In this document: positions 52,595 through 63,035 of the stretch, piece after piece
Layout of the letters: each line of letters opens with the position of its first letter
Position numbering within the stretch: the first letter of the stretch is position 1
NCBI GenBank assembly: GCA_946406115.1
Contig: OX291546.1
Span: 9,975,019-10,039,018, forward strand
DNA from: Apoda limacodes
Lineage: Eukaryota; Arthropoda; Insecta; Lepidoptera; Limacodidae
Reading direction: 5' to 3'
DNA length: 64,000 nucleotides
The notes under the pieces: generated by a model
The model's input: only the letters and a program-made list of their open reading frames with translations
Database searches by the model: none
What the model was told of the DNA's origin: nothing
Translations under genes and position numbers: made by a program

Positions 52595-52755
52595 AGTGTG
52601 AGTTTTTGCGTATTCGTAACTCTACTATCGCGTTCGCGTATTCATTAAAAGTCCTATGAGAAAAATAGTCTCACAACGCGTCCGCTAGAGGCGCTCCTTT
52701 ATTTCCATACATGTTTTTCGTTGAAGCGAACGCGATGGTAGCGTTAAAAAAAAAT
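52595..52755. repeat. Palindromic MITE copy 2 (GTGTGAG family)
   Basis: Begins 'agtgtgagtttttgcgtatt', shares the core 'acgcgtccgctagaggcgct' and the paired arms ('ctactatcgcgttcgcg' / 'cgaacgcgatggtag') with 16180-16335. The right terminus is degraded to an A-run. Confidence 0.75.
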
Positions 52756-53379
52756 TATTTACTAGGACGTTTCCCATGGCACCCTGTGACGAGGACATAA
52801 TAAACAAAGTTTAATAAAAAAAATTACACCGCCTTTAAAACCCTCTAACATTGTGCATTTTTGCACCAAAGCTGACAACTTTCTAACCCTAAGGTTGGTT
52901 CAACCGGCCCGTCAAAGTTCAGCAAACCACTAGCTGGTTTACTTTAAAAATAGCTGACGACAAAAATTTCCATACAATCTCCCATTTTTGGCCATTGGTT
53001 AACGTCAAGTTAGTTGGTGCAACCCAGCCTAAGCTCTCTCTCCGCAAGCTGGAGCAAGAGGTACGGCGAATAGAGTTTAGAAAGGATAACTCAATCGTAA
53101 ACAAGAACACAGTTTATATCTCGTATACCTAGCTAGCTAGCGTCTTAGTAGTAACATTATGAGGTAGTAGATAAGTAGGTCGAAAAGTGTAGTGGTAATC
53201 TGGAACTTTGGTAAATCATCAAAACAATTTGCGTAAAATATTTAATTATCCAAAATTCCAATCACAATTAAAATCTTTCAGCAATAGGCCATTTTTCGCA
53301 AAAAAAAACTAGATCTAAGCTTACGCTTTTTGACAACAAACTAACACATGTTAAAGAAATTAAAGAAAACGCAAATCGG

Positions 53380-53591
53380 TTATAACTCTTCAGGCCAATA
53401 TAGGTTGATCATCTTCTTGAGACGCTCATCAAGTTGTTGACCTTCCGGAAGCTGTTTACCCAGGATAAACACGAAGTGCTCGTGGCAGTCCATCATGGCT
53501 AGGTACTGACCCTCTATGATCTTCAGGCGCATTGGATACCGGTGAAACTCTGCTAGGTCAGGTTTACCTAAGGGAAAGGTGTATTTAGCAC
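53380..53591 (-). CDS. Secreted-protein gene exon 4 (terminal)
   Basis: Acceptor 'tatttatgtag' on the minus strand. The first two bases complete Gly, then AKYTFPLGKPDLAEFHRYP, GQYLAMMDCHEHFVFILGK and QLPEGQQLDERLKKMINLYW, stop at 53382-53380. The upstream ATG at 53610 is intronic. An ATTAAA near 53246-53241 might serve for polyadenylation. Confidence 0.78.
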
Positions 53592-56500
53592 CTACATAAA
53601 TATATTCCATTTCATGATAGCTTAATATTATCTACTATAGTATATAAGCTATGCTATGTAGTACCATATTTTATCTACGGTAGTACTTAATGTGATATAA
53701 ATGGCGTTGCTTTCTCTAGACGTTCATAATTCGAGTGGGCCAGACGGTATACCAGCAGTGGTGATTAAGCAGTGTGCTCCTGAGTTATGTCCTATACTCA
53801 CGCGCCTCTTTGCACTTTACTACCACTCTAGGCAATTTCCGTCTTCATGGAAGACTGCGAATGTGCACCCGGTGCCCAAAAAGGGCGGTAGATTAGATCC
53901 ATCGAATTACAGGCCTATCGCCTCTCTCCTCTCCAAGGTGATGGAGCATGTGATTAACACACAGCTTCTAAGATATCTAGAAAAACTCGACCTGATCAGC
54001 GATCGTCAATATGGCTTTCGCCACGATCGGTCGACTGGTGACCTCCTAGTGTATCTCACACACCGATGGGCACTAGCTATTGAGAGTCAGGGGAGGCATT
54101 GGCATGCAGCCTGCACATCGACAGCGACGGCGTTCGATTGGGTCTGGCACCTTCTATCGAAGTTTCCATCTAACGGAGTGCCCAAGGGTTTATGCAAATG
54201 GATGGCTAGCTTTTTGTCCGACAGACGCATACGAGCCGTAGTTGACGGTAGTTGCTCTGATAGCAAACTGTCTCCTACGCTGTTTCTGCTGCATATCAAT
54301 GGCACGTTGGACATCAAAAACATACATTGCTATGCAGATGACAGTACTGGAGACGCTTATTATACGGGTCGTGCAAATATCCCTCATTTCGTTGTGGTAG
54401 AAAAGCGTGGAGAACTTTTGTCTCAAATCGAGACCACTCTTTCCAATGTTTCTGACTCCGATTCAACCATACAAAGACACAAGTCTGCGCGTTCACCGCT
54501 AAGAAAACCCCATTTATTGTGGTGCCACAGTTACAGAACACTCCCCTCTCCATCTCCAAGAACATTGGGATCCGTGGTGTTGACATCTCCAGCGATGTTC
54601 ACAAGGTGAAGCTAGCGTCCAAAAAACTTGGTGTACTCAACAGAGCGAAGCAGTACTTCACGTCGGGGTAAAGATTGCTGCTTTACCAGTCGCAAGTTTG
54701 GACCCATATGGAGTACTGCTGCCATCTCTGGGCGGGTGCACCAGCTTGGTCCATTTGAATCGGTTCAAAGAAGGGCTGTGAGAATTGTCGATGATCCCAA
54801 ACTCACTTGCCGTATCGACCCCTTAAGTCTGAGGAGAGACTTTGCCTCCCTGTGTGTGTTCTACCGCTTTTACAATGTGATGTGTTCGAAATGATGCCCA
54901 CGGCTACTTTCTACCATCGCACCGCTCGCCATATCGGCAGGGAATTTATCCTAACACTTTAGAACCGAAATGGACGCGTACTGTGCAGTTTCAGAGAAGC
55001 TTTCTCTTTTTTTTCTCCTCTTCTCTCCGAACGCTCGGGTTGTGGACGGAACTCCCTGCCAAGGTTTTCTCTATGGACTACAGTATGTGGTTTTTCAAGA
55101 AAGAAGTTATAATTCATGGTATTATTACGCAGATATACAACAGGGTTTGTGTTGTTTGAAATCACAATTGTCAAATTGACGTTTGCTCGAGTGAAATGAG
55201 AGGGACAAACGAAACGATAACCGATCGTTTGCATATGGTGAATTATTGATTCATCATGGTGGAACGGTGTTAGTGGGATGGGTTATGAGCACTGAAATCT
55301 CAACTTTTTCAGACGTCTTTAACTCGGGTGCATTTATTATTTAATTCTACAATAATGGCCCAGACAAGTATTTTGAAAGCGAAACTATGGCTGGGTTTTC
55401 AGATTGTTAAAGTAGGAAAAAGACAACTTCTTATGGGTATTTTTTTTCACTTTAATTGTTACCGCTAACAATCGGAGTTCAATATTATGTCTCTGGTCTT
55501 TTATTTTATCACATAACTTTCATGCTGGTAATTAACGATGTATAGGACATATACGAAGCCACATTAGTCTAGATACTCTGCATCAGAAGCAGTGTTGCTT
55601 CAACCCCTGTCACGTAGGACTAAACTGGTTCGTAAAAACATGTCCAGCCACTCTGCGGATAAAAACCGTGAAGATATACTTCAAACATTTTCAGTACACA
55701 ACCAATTATACAAGCGGCAGAACATATCAGGCTCAAGGGTTTCATCCCGCTTGTGACTTTGTGATTGTCGACAATTCTCTCGTCTCGTTTTTGAACCGAT
55801 TCAAAAGGGCTGAGCTGGTCCAGGTGCAGTGCCCACAGATTATTATAGATTAGTTACTACACGTGGGGCCGGGCTTACGACTTATAAAGCAGCAACCTTT
55901 GCCCCAAGGAGAAGTATCTACTGCTTTGCTCTGTTGAGTACCTACATCAACGCCAGCTTCATCTTGTCTTCCAAATAATCTCGGAATTGAACGTCGCTGA
56001 AGGTGTTGACACCAAGAATCCCAATGCTCTTGAAGATTGGGATGTGTTTTCTCTTATTTATTATTTCTTGTTTTTGCCCGCGGCTCCGACCGTGCTAATT
56101 GCGGTTAAGGGCTTGGGATGCCTACGGCCGCTCCTTGATTAGAAAACCTTAGAAGGTGTAGGCATTCAGTTCGGTTATAGTTATTCCTGCTAGATCTTCT
56201 GTATATTATTTATTTATATAGTAAATATTGTGTACATATGTAAATAAGGCAAGCAAAGGTGACAAAATTCTTACCTACTTGAGAAAACAAGAATGCGTAC
56301 GTAAATTTGTTTTTACAAACAAGCTTTCATCAGACCTTAGTTATCCCCGTGCTTGTCAAGACAAATAGAAGAAGCCTTAACTTGATGGGGTAGCGCCGTT
56401 TCGTTACAGAGGTCCTATGGACACCTTCCGGCTCTATGACATCATTATATTGCATTATCATCCGATTTACGTGTGTATGAAAACGTCAACTTAATCGAAT

Positions 56501-57776
56501 ACCGCAAAGTGGGTCAAATTTAATTTACAAGATTAAAGGGCTTGCTCTGATATATAATTATGATATTTTCTCTTAATAGGGTTTGCCTACACATTCTATC
56601 TTATTGCGTATAAGCCACACACATATACGACTTTTAATAACAAACTAATTTAAGTTGTTTCTTTATAGGATACTTACCAGACAGTGGAGGCACTAAAAGG
56701 GTTCTATAAGAGCCATCTCCTGCGAGTTTCTCTAGGTAATAGTCTCGAGTTTGGTTCAATTTCGTTATATCACAAGGTATTTTCATTTTTAAGGTTATTT
56801 GGTCCCATTTCAAATTTTCTACGTACTTGCTTATCTGTTCTGATAATGATGTTGTTTCCTACAAAAAAAATAATTAAGGGTAAACGCCGTAGATTATTTT
56901 TCATACAAAATTGATTTGCCACAATCTTCGTAGTTCCGTGAATTACAATTTGTATTTTGTTGTAATAATTAGGATAATAATATGAGTTGTATTTCATACA
57001 CATTTTATACAAAATATAAATATTTAAGGTATAGTATCTACATCTTCCACTGATTAGCAATTACAATTTAATTTAGTTTAGTTTCTTATTACATACAACT
57101 TGATTATAGATTTTGTAATATTAGGGGAAACGCATGTTCTTTTTTTTAATTAAAATTTAGGAAAAAAGCAAAATTCATTATTAAATTCACCCTAATTATT
57201 TCAAAGTCTATATAAAGTAGGAGTTAATAAAAAACTAAACTGAATTAAATTGTAGATACTATACATATTTTCATTTTGTATAAAATGGCTTGTGATGTAA
57301 TGATATGATAAAGCAACTCATAATAGTATTCTAATTATTACAAACCACATTTTTTTTAGATGTTATGCTTAGAGTTTTTATCATATAGACTTTGTTAAAT
57401 GCCAACCTCTGCAGTAACTGGTGAAAACTGAACACAGTTCGGTCCAAAATCCTTGAACCTATCGGAGCCAGCGTGCAATAGTTGCCAGGTACCGACAGCC
57501 TGGCTGTCGTTGAATACCACGCCCTGAGAGAACTCCTGGCAGGTCGGAAGCGTCTTCGCGCCAGCCTTTGGAGCAGCCAGCACTACCGCCACTGAGGCTA
57601 TTCCTGAAATAATGAGAACCTTCTATTATACTGTAACCTAAAATAAAATTTGGTATCTAGTTCTTTTCTTTGGCTTCGCATTCATTATCATAATAATTGA
57701 ATATACGCACAAAAGTTAATAAGTATTACTCTATAAACTTACCAAGTATTATAGATTGTACAGATATTGGCGGCAT
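53380..57776 (-). CDS. Four-exon gene for a 207-aa secreted, possibly lipocalin-like protein
   Basis: Assembled on the minus strand from splice sites and phase: exon 1 57776-57743, exon 2 57603-57407, exon 3 56858-56678, exon 4 53591-53380. The product is 207 aa. Residues 1-27 look like a signal peptide with a hydrophobic core (IILGIASVAVVLAA). Four cysteines (33, 68, 106, 173) could form two disulfides. G-T-W at 49-51 resembles the first lipocalin motif (GxW). MMDCHEHFVFIL near 170-181 then LPEGQQLDERLKKMINLY resembles a last barrel strand plus C-terminal helix. All of this suggests a secreted ligand-binding lipocalin, but similarity is weak and the function is unknown. Codon content and intact frames argue for a live gene. 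Intron 3 (~3.1 kb) is invaded by LINE fragments. Confidence 0.75.
53701..55120 (+). pseudogene. Decayed copy of the 3.3-kb LINE, plus strand
   Basis: 5'-truncated at the start of the RT domain (ALLSLDVHNSSGPDGIPAVV). It follows the intact copy (38005-40971) closely through NYRPI, RQYGFRHDRST and CYADDSTGDA, with internal deletions (after ESQGRHWH; DIAKAFDR replaced; a gap before KLSPTLFLL) and frame breaks after about 54470. Ends near the DYSM-FFKKEV segment. Lies in intron 3 of the secreted-protein gene, antisense to it. Confidence 0.92.
55665..56045 (-). pseudogene. Second decayed piece of the same LINE, opposite strand
   Basis: In plus orientation it parallels 38285-38665 of the intact element: 'acaagcgg' plus 'tagaacac'-like text, 'gattgtcgacaattctc', 'ttgaaccga', 'aacctttgcccc', 'aagaatcccaatgctcttg'. 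This is the RT C-terminal region, 3'- and 5'-truncated and heavily mutated. Confidence 0.8.
56678..56858 (-). CDS. Secreted-protein gene exon 3
   Basis: Acceptor 'ttattttttttgtag', donor 'gtaagt'. Phase 0 in, phase 1 out. Encodes ETTSLSEQISKYVENLKW, KIPCDITKLNQTRDYYLEKL and AGDGSYRTLLVPPLS. Joins exon 4 by completing a Gly codon. Confidence 0.75.
57407..57603 (-). CDS. Secreted-protein gene exon 2
   Basis: Acceptor 'ttatttcag'. The first two bases complete Gly, then IASVAVVLAAPKAGAKTLPT, CQEFSQGVVFNDSQAVGTW and FGPNCVQFSPVTAE. The donor GAG|gttggc is weak but keeps phase 0 with exon 3. GC-rich and clearly coding. Confidence 0.78.
57743..57776 (-). CDS. Secreted-protein gene exon 1 (start codon, signal peptide)
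   Basis: ATG at 57776-57774 begins MPPISVQSIIL and one base of Gly before a consensus donor 'gtaagt'. The resulting N-terminus is a convincing signal peptide with exon 2, which supports this start over an internal one. Confidence 0.7.
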
Positions 57777-57925
57777 GATGCAACACCAACAACTTACTAG
57801 ATCAACTTGAGACGCAGTAATGAAGTGAACGATTTGGTTCCAGTCATGTGTCAGTTTCCAGGATGATGCTCCCCGCAATGAGTCAAATCACGGAGATGTT
57901 GGTTTCTGGATGTGACCATAATTCC

Positions 57926-57945
57926 CTTTTTATTTATGTGTTGCC
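57926..57945 (-). promoter_or_regulatory. Possible TATA-like element of the secreted-protein gene
   Basis: Minus-strand 'cataaataaaaaggg' about 155 nt upstream of the ATG. Position is plausible for a promoter with a 5' UTR of ~125 nt; no clear initiator seen. Confidence 0.3.
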
Positions 57946-57959
57946 TGTCTGTGTCTCTA

Positions 57960-58765
57960 GTTACGTTTTTTTGTACTGGATATAAATTTCGAGGATGTGT
58001 ATTTAATTTAACAAGATAAACCTATATTATATATAATTATGATTAACAAATGTAGTCAATTTGATATTTGCAGTAATATCAGTAGACACCTAATATTACA
58101 GCATGGTAATATTTAGTTAAAAAAATAATAATGTAAATTTTTTATTTTTCTGTCTATTACAACTAGTATTGAGAAATTTTATTGTGTCAGGACGTCCCGC
58201 TCTTCCATAACCGCGTCTTGTCGTGGCGAGGGGGCTGAGTAGCACCGGTCAATCCAGGTGTGATGCCAAGAGACACTTACGTACGACCGTCGCGTCGACG
58301 AAGTAACGGTCAATCTGTGCCTTCTGATACAACAATAATATAAACATAAACATAAATATAAACATTTAAGAAAATAGCTTATTAAGCACCAGATTGCTTA
58401 CCTTATTTCGGTCTTTTAATTTAAATAATTAATTTTGAACAGAATTGCTGTTTTTGTGCCACTTGCATTAAGAATATATTTTTACTGACATAAAACCAAT
58501 TCAAAAGGTAATTATAAGCGATCTAGAGTCAGATCATTGTAGACAGCACAGATGTAGATTTACGTCTGTGGTGGACAGTTAGTGGATTTAGAAAGAAATA
58601 ATAGTATATTACTAAAAAGGAAATTAAATTCACACCAATTACAACTAAACGGATCAATTAAATCTAACTTATTGCATAAATTCCGGATTTACTTTATAAC
58701 GGCAACCCCTGATCTTGACATTATTACTAGAGTATAATAAAATATTTACTACAAAAAGAAACATA
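57960..58765. other. Intergenic with a GC-rich island
   Basis: Mostly AT-rich. 58190-58325 is unusually GC-rich ('gtcgtggcgagggggctgag', 'gaccgtcgcgtcgacgaag') with no recognised protein or repeat; probably a repeat fragment. Confidence 0.4.
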
Positions 58766-58769
58766 TTTC

Positions 58770-59400
58770 CAGTCGCTTTAGTTTTAGAGAATGGGCTACC
58801 CATGGTATTAATAAAAGTAGACGTAAACTATATGAATGATATAAAGAAAGAACATATAATAATAGCCAAATATTTAGGGAATATGTGAAAAATACTCAAA
58901 AACTTTTGAAAAAGCCTGTCTGGTTGCAAAATCAATTTATCTCAAAAGTAAAGTAAAAAAATCAACAAAAAATAAAAATAAAAATTACATGGAAAATAAT
59001 AAATAATGAAACTGGTAAAGCTTGATCTCCTTGATCGTAGATGATACTAGTTTTAAAACAAATCGTGACGTTGCTTTTGAATTTTTTTTTAGCAATATTT
59101 TATTCAAAACAGCTGAACATCTTCACTCAAGTCCTATTTTAGCAGAAAAAATAATAAAAACTATTTTTTCTGAATGTAAAGTTCCTTTGTATTTAAAAAT
59201 AGTCCTACGGATATCATAAATACATTTAAAACATTAGAAATAAAAAACGCCACAGACCTTTGGGGACTATTATGAATTGTTTAGTTTCTGTGTGATTTCT
59301 ATTAAATGGGTCTGTTTTCCAACATATTTTTCAACTATTATATAATGGTGTAAAAAAAATTTAAAAGCAGTCAAATTTATAAAATAATGCATAGTATATG
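58770..59400 (+). pseudogene. Internal LINE segment upstream of RT (CR1/jockey-like)
   Basis: Broken frames encode text typical of the region between endonuclease and RT: WAT.GI(N)KSRRKLYE, KERTYNNSQIFREYVKN, ACLVAKSIYLKSK, ITWKIINNETGKA, HLHSSPILAEKII, TDIINTFKTLEIKNATDLWG, ending near 'NGV'. In a complete element this would be followed, after a short gap, by the segment found at 3825-5065 (RPISILPALSK...). Confidence 0.6.
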
Positions 59401-60955
59401 AGAAAACAATGTACTAAAAACTTTATTCTCACTATGTAGTATATCAAACAATACTTTTATCGGGATACATCAAGGGTTTGGGTACATTTTGGCTAGATAC
59501 ACAAACATATATGTATACACTCGTACTTATAAAAAACTCCGTCAGCGTCAAAGTAAAAACCTATTTTAACTCCCATAACTGCGAAAACATGAGCTTTCTA
59601 TAGAAATTCTTAGTTTGAGACTTTACCGGAACATATCAAAATGTTTGCTTTCGAAAAAAGGAAACAATTAGATTTGTAAAGTTCCAAAATTGTACTAATT
59701 TAAAAACTTAAAATTATATTTAGGTCATTTTACGTAATAATTTCCACCAAAGGACTGAAAATGTTAGTTGTATCTAGGAAACCCCACATTTAAAATATTC
59801 TACAAAAAGTATATTATTAATTAGGCAATTGCATGTATAGAAATGTACCATCCGAGCACTATCTTGATACAAAACTACATGTACCATTTATTATATTTTT
59901 ATTTATTTCAAAATATTTCTATTTACTTAGAAAATATAATGGTACTTATCATTGAGTTCCCTAATAAAAAAAATATGATTGCTCGCATAATGTCAAAAGT
60001 TTATTCGCTAAATCTAAATTAGAGACTTTAGTACTAGCATAGGTCTTAGAAAAACGTAAGTTTTATCTTTATTGTTATGGTTTTAGTTCCCGTAGGCTCT
60101 AGCTCCAAATTATCTTCAGACGCGAAGTCAAGTAACTGATCCGTCGTTGTACTTATAGTGATCTGCGGTTTTGTATGACAAAAAACTATTACCGTGGTAA
60201 CTTTAGACCCAAATTAAAAATATCCCATAATATTTTTCATCCCTTCGCACCTATCTCAGTGCCAAAAATGAAGTCACACCATAACTTTGCTGCAGCGTAA
60301 AGGAATAGCCCGTTTTGATTTTTTACATTGGGATAAAAATAGGAAGTTACTTCTACTACCATATGTTTTAAAACACTTTATAAAACTTTTATTTCTCCGT
60401 TTTTCAGTTATTAGGGAATTAAATAAATTACAGTTTTAAAGTCATTTTTCACTGTTCAGTTCTTTTTTTTTTCCGTTTGATTTTTTACTTAAAAGTTTAA
60501 CAAATTATAAAAATCACGAAACATGAACTACAAAGTGCGTAGCGTAGTTTTGATCTATTAGAAAATGATGGCTCACGTAGTATAGATAGATATAGATAGA
60601 TGAAAATGATGGCTCACGATATTTTTAAGATTAACTCTGTGTTTGTGCGTTGGTGTAGCGATGACTAGCGGTAAACAGCATAAACACAGACATCCTCTAT
60701 TTCTTCACAAGTTTACATCGCCGTGTCTAGTAATACAATACTATCGAGTTGTATATTTATATATACCTATAGGTACACATACATATAACCATAATAACTT
60801 CAGGGAGTCATAAACGAAGAAGGATTATTTCTATGTATATATATATTTATATTGTATTTTTTACTTCTATGAAGATTTTGTGTGTGTTTGTGATATTGAT
60901 GTACTAGGTCTTTATAAGTCACTGGAAGTTGTAGGTACATATAACTATATACATA
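59401..60955. other. Intergenic, no gene recognised
   Basis: AT-rich. A 44-bp direct duplication at about 60562-60620 repeats 'gaaaatgatggctcacg'. Nothing else recognised. Confidence 0.5.
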
Positions 60956-60956
60956 T

Positions 60957-61330
60957 ACTAGCTTATTCCCGCAACTTTGTCTGCGTAAACTTTTTTAAAA
61001 AATCAGCTTTTGACTGTTTACTGTTTTACATACAATAACATCGGAATCTCTATAATATTTCAAAAATCGGAATAATTTTTCAAAAACGGTGAATCACGTA
61101 AGTCTTAATTTTTAACGTTTAAGCCAAGTTTTAGCCATTTCCATGTAAACTACCAACCCATATTTTACCCTCTTAGGGGATTAATTTCCAAAAATCCCTT
61201 CTTAGTGCACACTTACGTCATTTAAGGAACGTTTGTGCAAAATGTCATGCTTCTAGTCACAACGGTTTCAGCTGTTCATTCATCGATTAGTCAGTCAGTC
61301 ACTTTCTTCTTTTATGTAAATATAAGTAGC
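60957..61330 (+). repeat. Dispersed-repeat fragment
   Basis: Starts 'actagcttattcccgcaact', includes 'ttaggggattaatttccaaa', ends near the 'agtcagtcagtcac' run. Same general repeat type as 36230-36255 and 62330-62420. Non-autonomous; class uncertain. Confidence 0.5.
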
Positions 61331-61356
61331 TGAACCGGCGAACGTTGTACTAATTC

Positions 61357-61890
61357 AGAAACCTTCCCCGGCGTGTGCATAACAACTTACCAAAATTTCA
61401 TTACAATCGATTTACCCCTATTGCGCGAGTCCGACTCGCACTTGACCCTTTTTTTTTCTCAGGAACCTTCCCCGGCGTGTGCATAACAACTTACCAAAAT
61501 TTTGTTACAATCGATTTACCCCTATTGCGTGAGTCCGACTCGCACTTGACCCTTCTTTTTTTCTCAGGAACCTTCCCCGGCGTGTGCATAACAACTTACC
61601 AAAATATCATTAAAATCGGTTTACCCTTATTGCGCGAGTTCGACTCGCACTTGACTATTTTTTCTTTCTCAGAAACATTCCCCGGCGAGTGCATAAAAAC
61701 TTACCAAAATTTCATTACAATCGGTTTATTCTTATTACACGAGTCCGACTCGCACTTGACCCTGTCTCACTCGCCCTTGACCCTTTTTTTCTTTTTCAGA
61801 AACATTCCCCGGCGTGTGTATAAAAACTTACCAAAATTTCATTACAATCGGTTTACCCTTATTGCGTGAATCCGACTCGCACTTCACCCT
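61357..61890. repeat. Tandem repeat, ~105-bp unit, five copies
   Basis: Units begin 'accttccccgg' or 'acattccccgg' at 61361, 61465, 61570, 61675 and 61802 (steps 104, 105, 105, 127). Each holds 'tgcataacaacttaccaaaa', 'cattacaatcg' and 'gtccgactcgcacttgaccc'. The 127-nt step contains an extra 'cactcgcccttgaccc' duplication. An open frame through it is a by-product. Confidence 0.93.
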
Positions 61891-62329
61891 TTCAGTTTAA
61901 CCTTTTCTATCGGATGCCTATGTCATACTAATAAGTTCCTTCAAGTTTCACGTCTCTACGATCAGCCGTTTAGGCTGTGTGTTGATCCGTCAGTCATTAA
62001 GGACAAAGCATTTTATATGTCTATAAGATAGATAGAAAAAGAAAACTGTAAGTATTATTGTACACAAAAAATCAAACACCTAAAAAACGCATAACCTCTT
62101 TGAGCTTAGAAACGCCTTAAATGAGGTACTAATATAGTACGGTGACATTCAAGACATTCCAATTTTAAACAGTTTTGAAGTTGTTTATGTTTTTAAGTGA
62201 GTTCCACCTTTTTTTAATAAAATCGAATTGAGTTTTCAAACATGTGTCAAAATAAAATGTAATTTAAATCAAAAGAGCTAAGGAGTATTGATGTCAACTT
62301 TGAAACAAATAACCGCTAAATAACTTTCT

Positions 62330-62583
62330 ACGCCTTTTTAACCCCGCTAGGGGATGAATTTCAATAAAATACGAAACACGTCTTCCATCAATTCTGTTAA
62401 AAAAGGTTTATGCAAAATTTGAAGTTTTTTGAGTTAAATCTTTTAAGCATTTGAGTTAAATCTTGGTTCATACAATCGAGCAGTCGCGGACCACAATACA
62501 GCCGTTATTGATGTTATACGTTCGTTAACGTTAATGAAGGTTATAAACGAAACAGTATATTTAGAGGGTCGTTTGATATTTTT
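62330..62583. repeat. Repeat remnant
   Basis: 'aaccccgctaggggatgaat' and a 'ttatgcaaaatttgaagttt' segment resemble 61165-61245. Partial copy of the same repeat type. Confidence 0.4.
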
Positions 62584-63035
62584 TAGGGTTCCGTACCTCA
62601 AAAGGATAAAAGAACCCTTAAAGGATGGCTTTGTTGTCCGTCTGTCTGCCTGTTTGTCTAACAAGACCCTTTTTCTCAGGGACACGTGAAGATATCATGT
62701 TGAAATATAATGAAATACTAAGGTTTACGGTCCCTTGAAGCTGTAAAAATATCAAACTTCTAAGTCAACGCAATAAAAAAATACCACTGAAATAAAGGCA
62801 TTTTCGTCGCATACTTCGGCATTTACAAATTAATCAAAACCTATAGGATGCCCGTTGTCCTAGAATCATAAAATTTGGCAAGTAGCAAGATGTTACATCA
62901 CAAATATAGGAAAATATCCAAAAACTGATTATAAACCTGTGAAACTTGATCTCATGATGTAAGAACTATCTACATATAATAAGTTCGTACGGAACTCTCG
63001 GTGTGCGAGCCAGACTCGCACTTGGTCGGTTTTTT
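62584..63035. repeat. Non-autonomous repeat 'gggttccgtacc ... actcgcacttgg'
   Basis: Begins 'agggttccgtacctcaaaag', includes 'tgtccgtctgtctgcctg', ends 'agccagactcgcacttggtc' and a T-run. The end motif is shared with the tandem repeat at 61357-61890. A new copy starts at 63986 and runs off the window. Class not determined. Confidence 0.55.

Noticed and set aside
53701..54609. 302-aa plus-strand ORF as a host gene
   Set aside because: It is a truncated RT copy, nearly the same as part of 38005-40971 and carrying deletions and frame breaks.
61375..61869. 164-aa open frame
   Set aside because: It is produced by a ~105-bp tandem repeat whose length is a multiple of three; no protein features.
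61357..61890. CRISPR-like array of regular repeats
   Set aside because: Units are contiguous 105-bp tandem repeats without unique spacers, in a eukaryotic genome.
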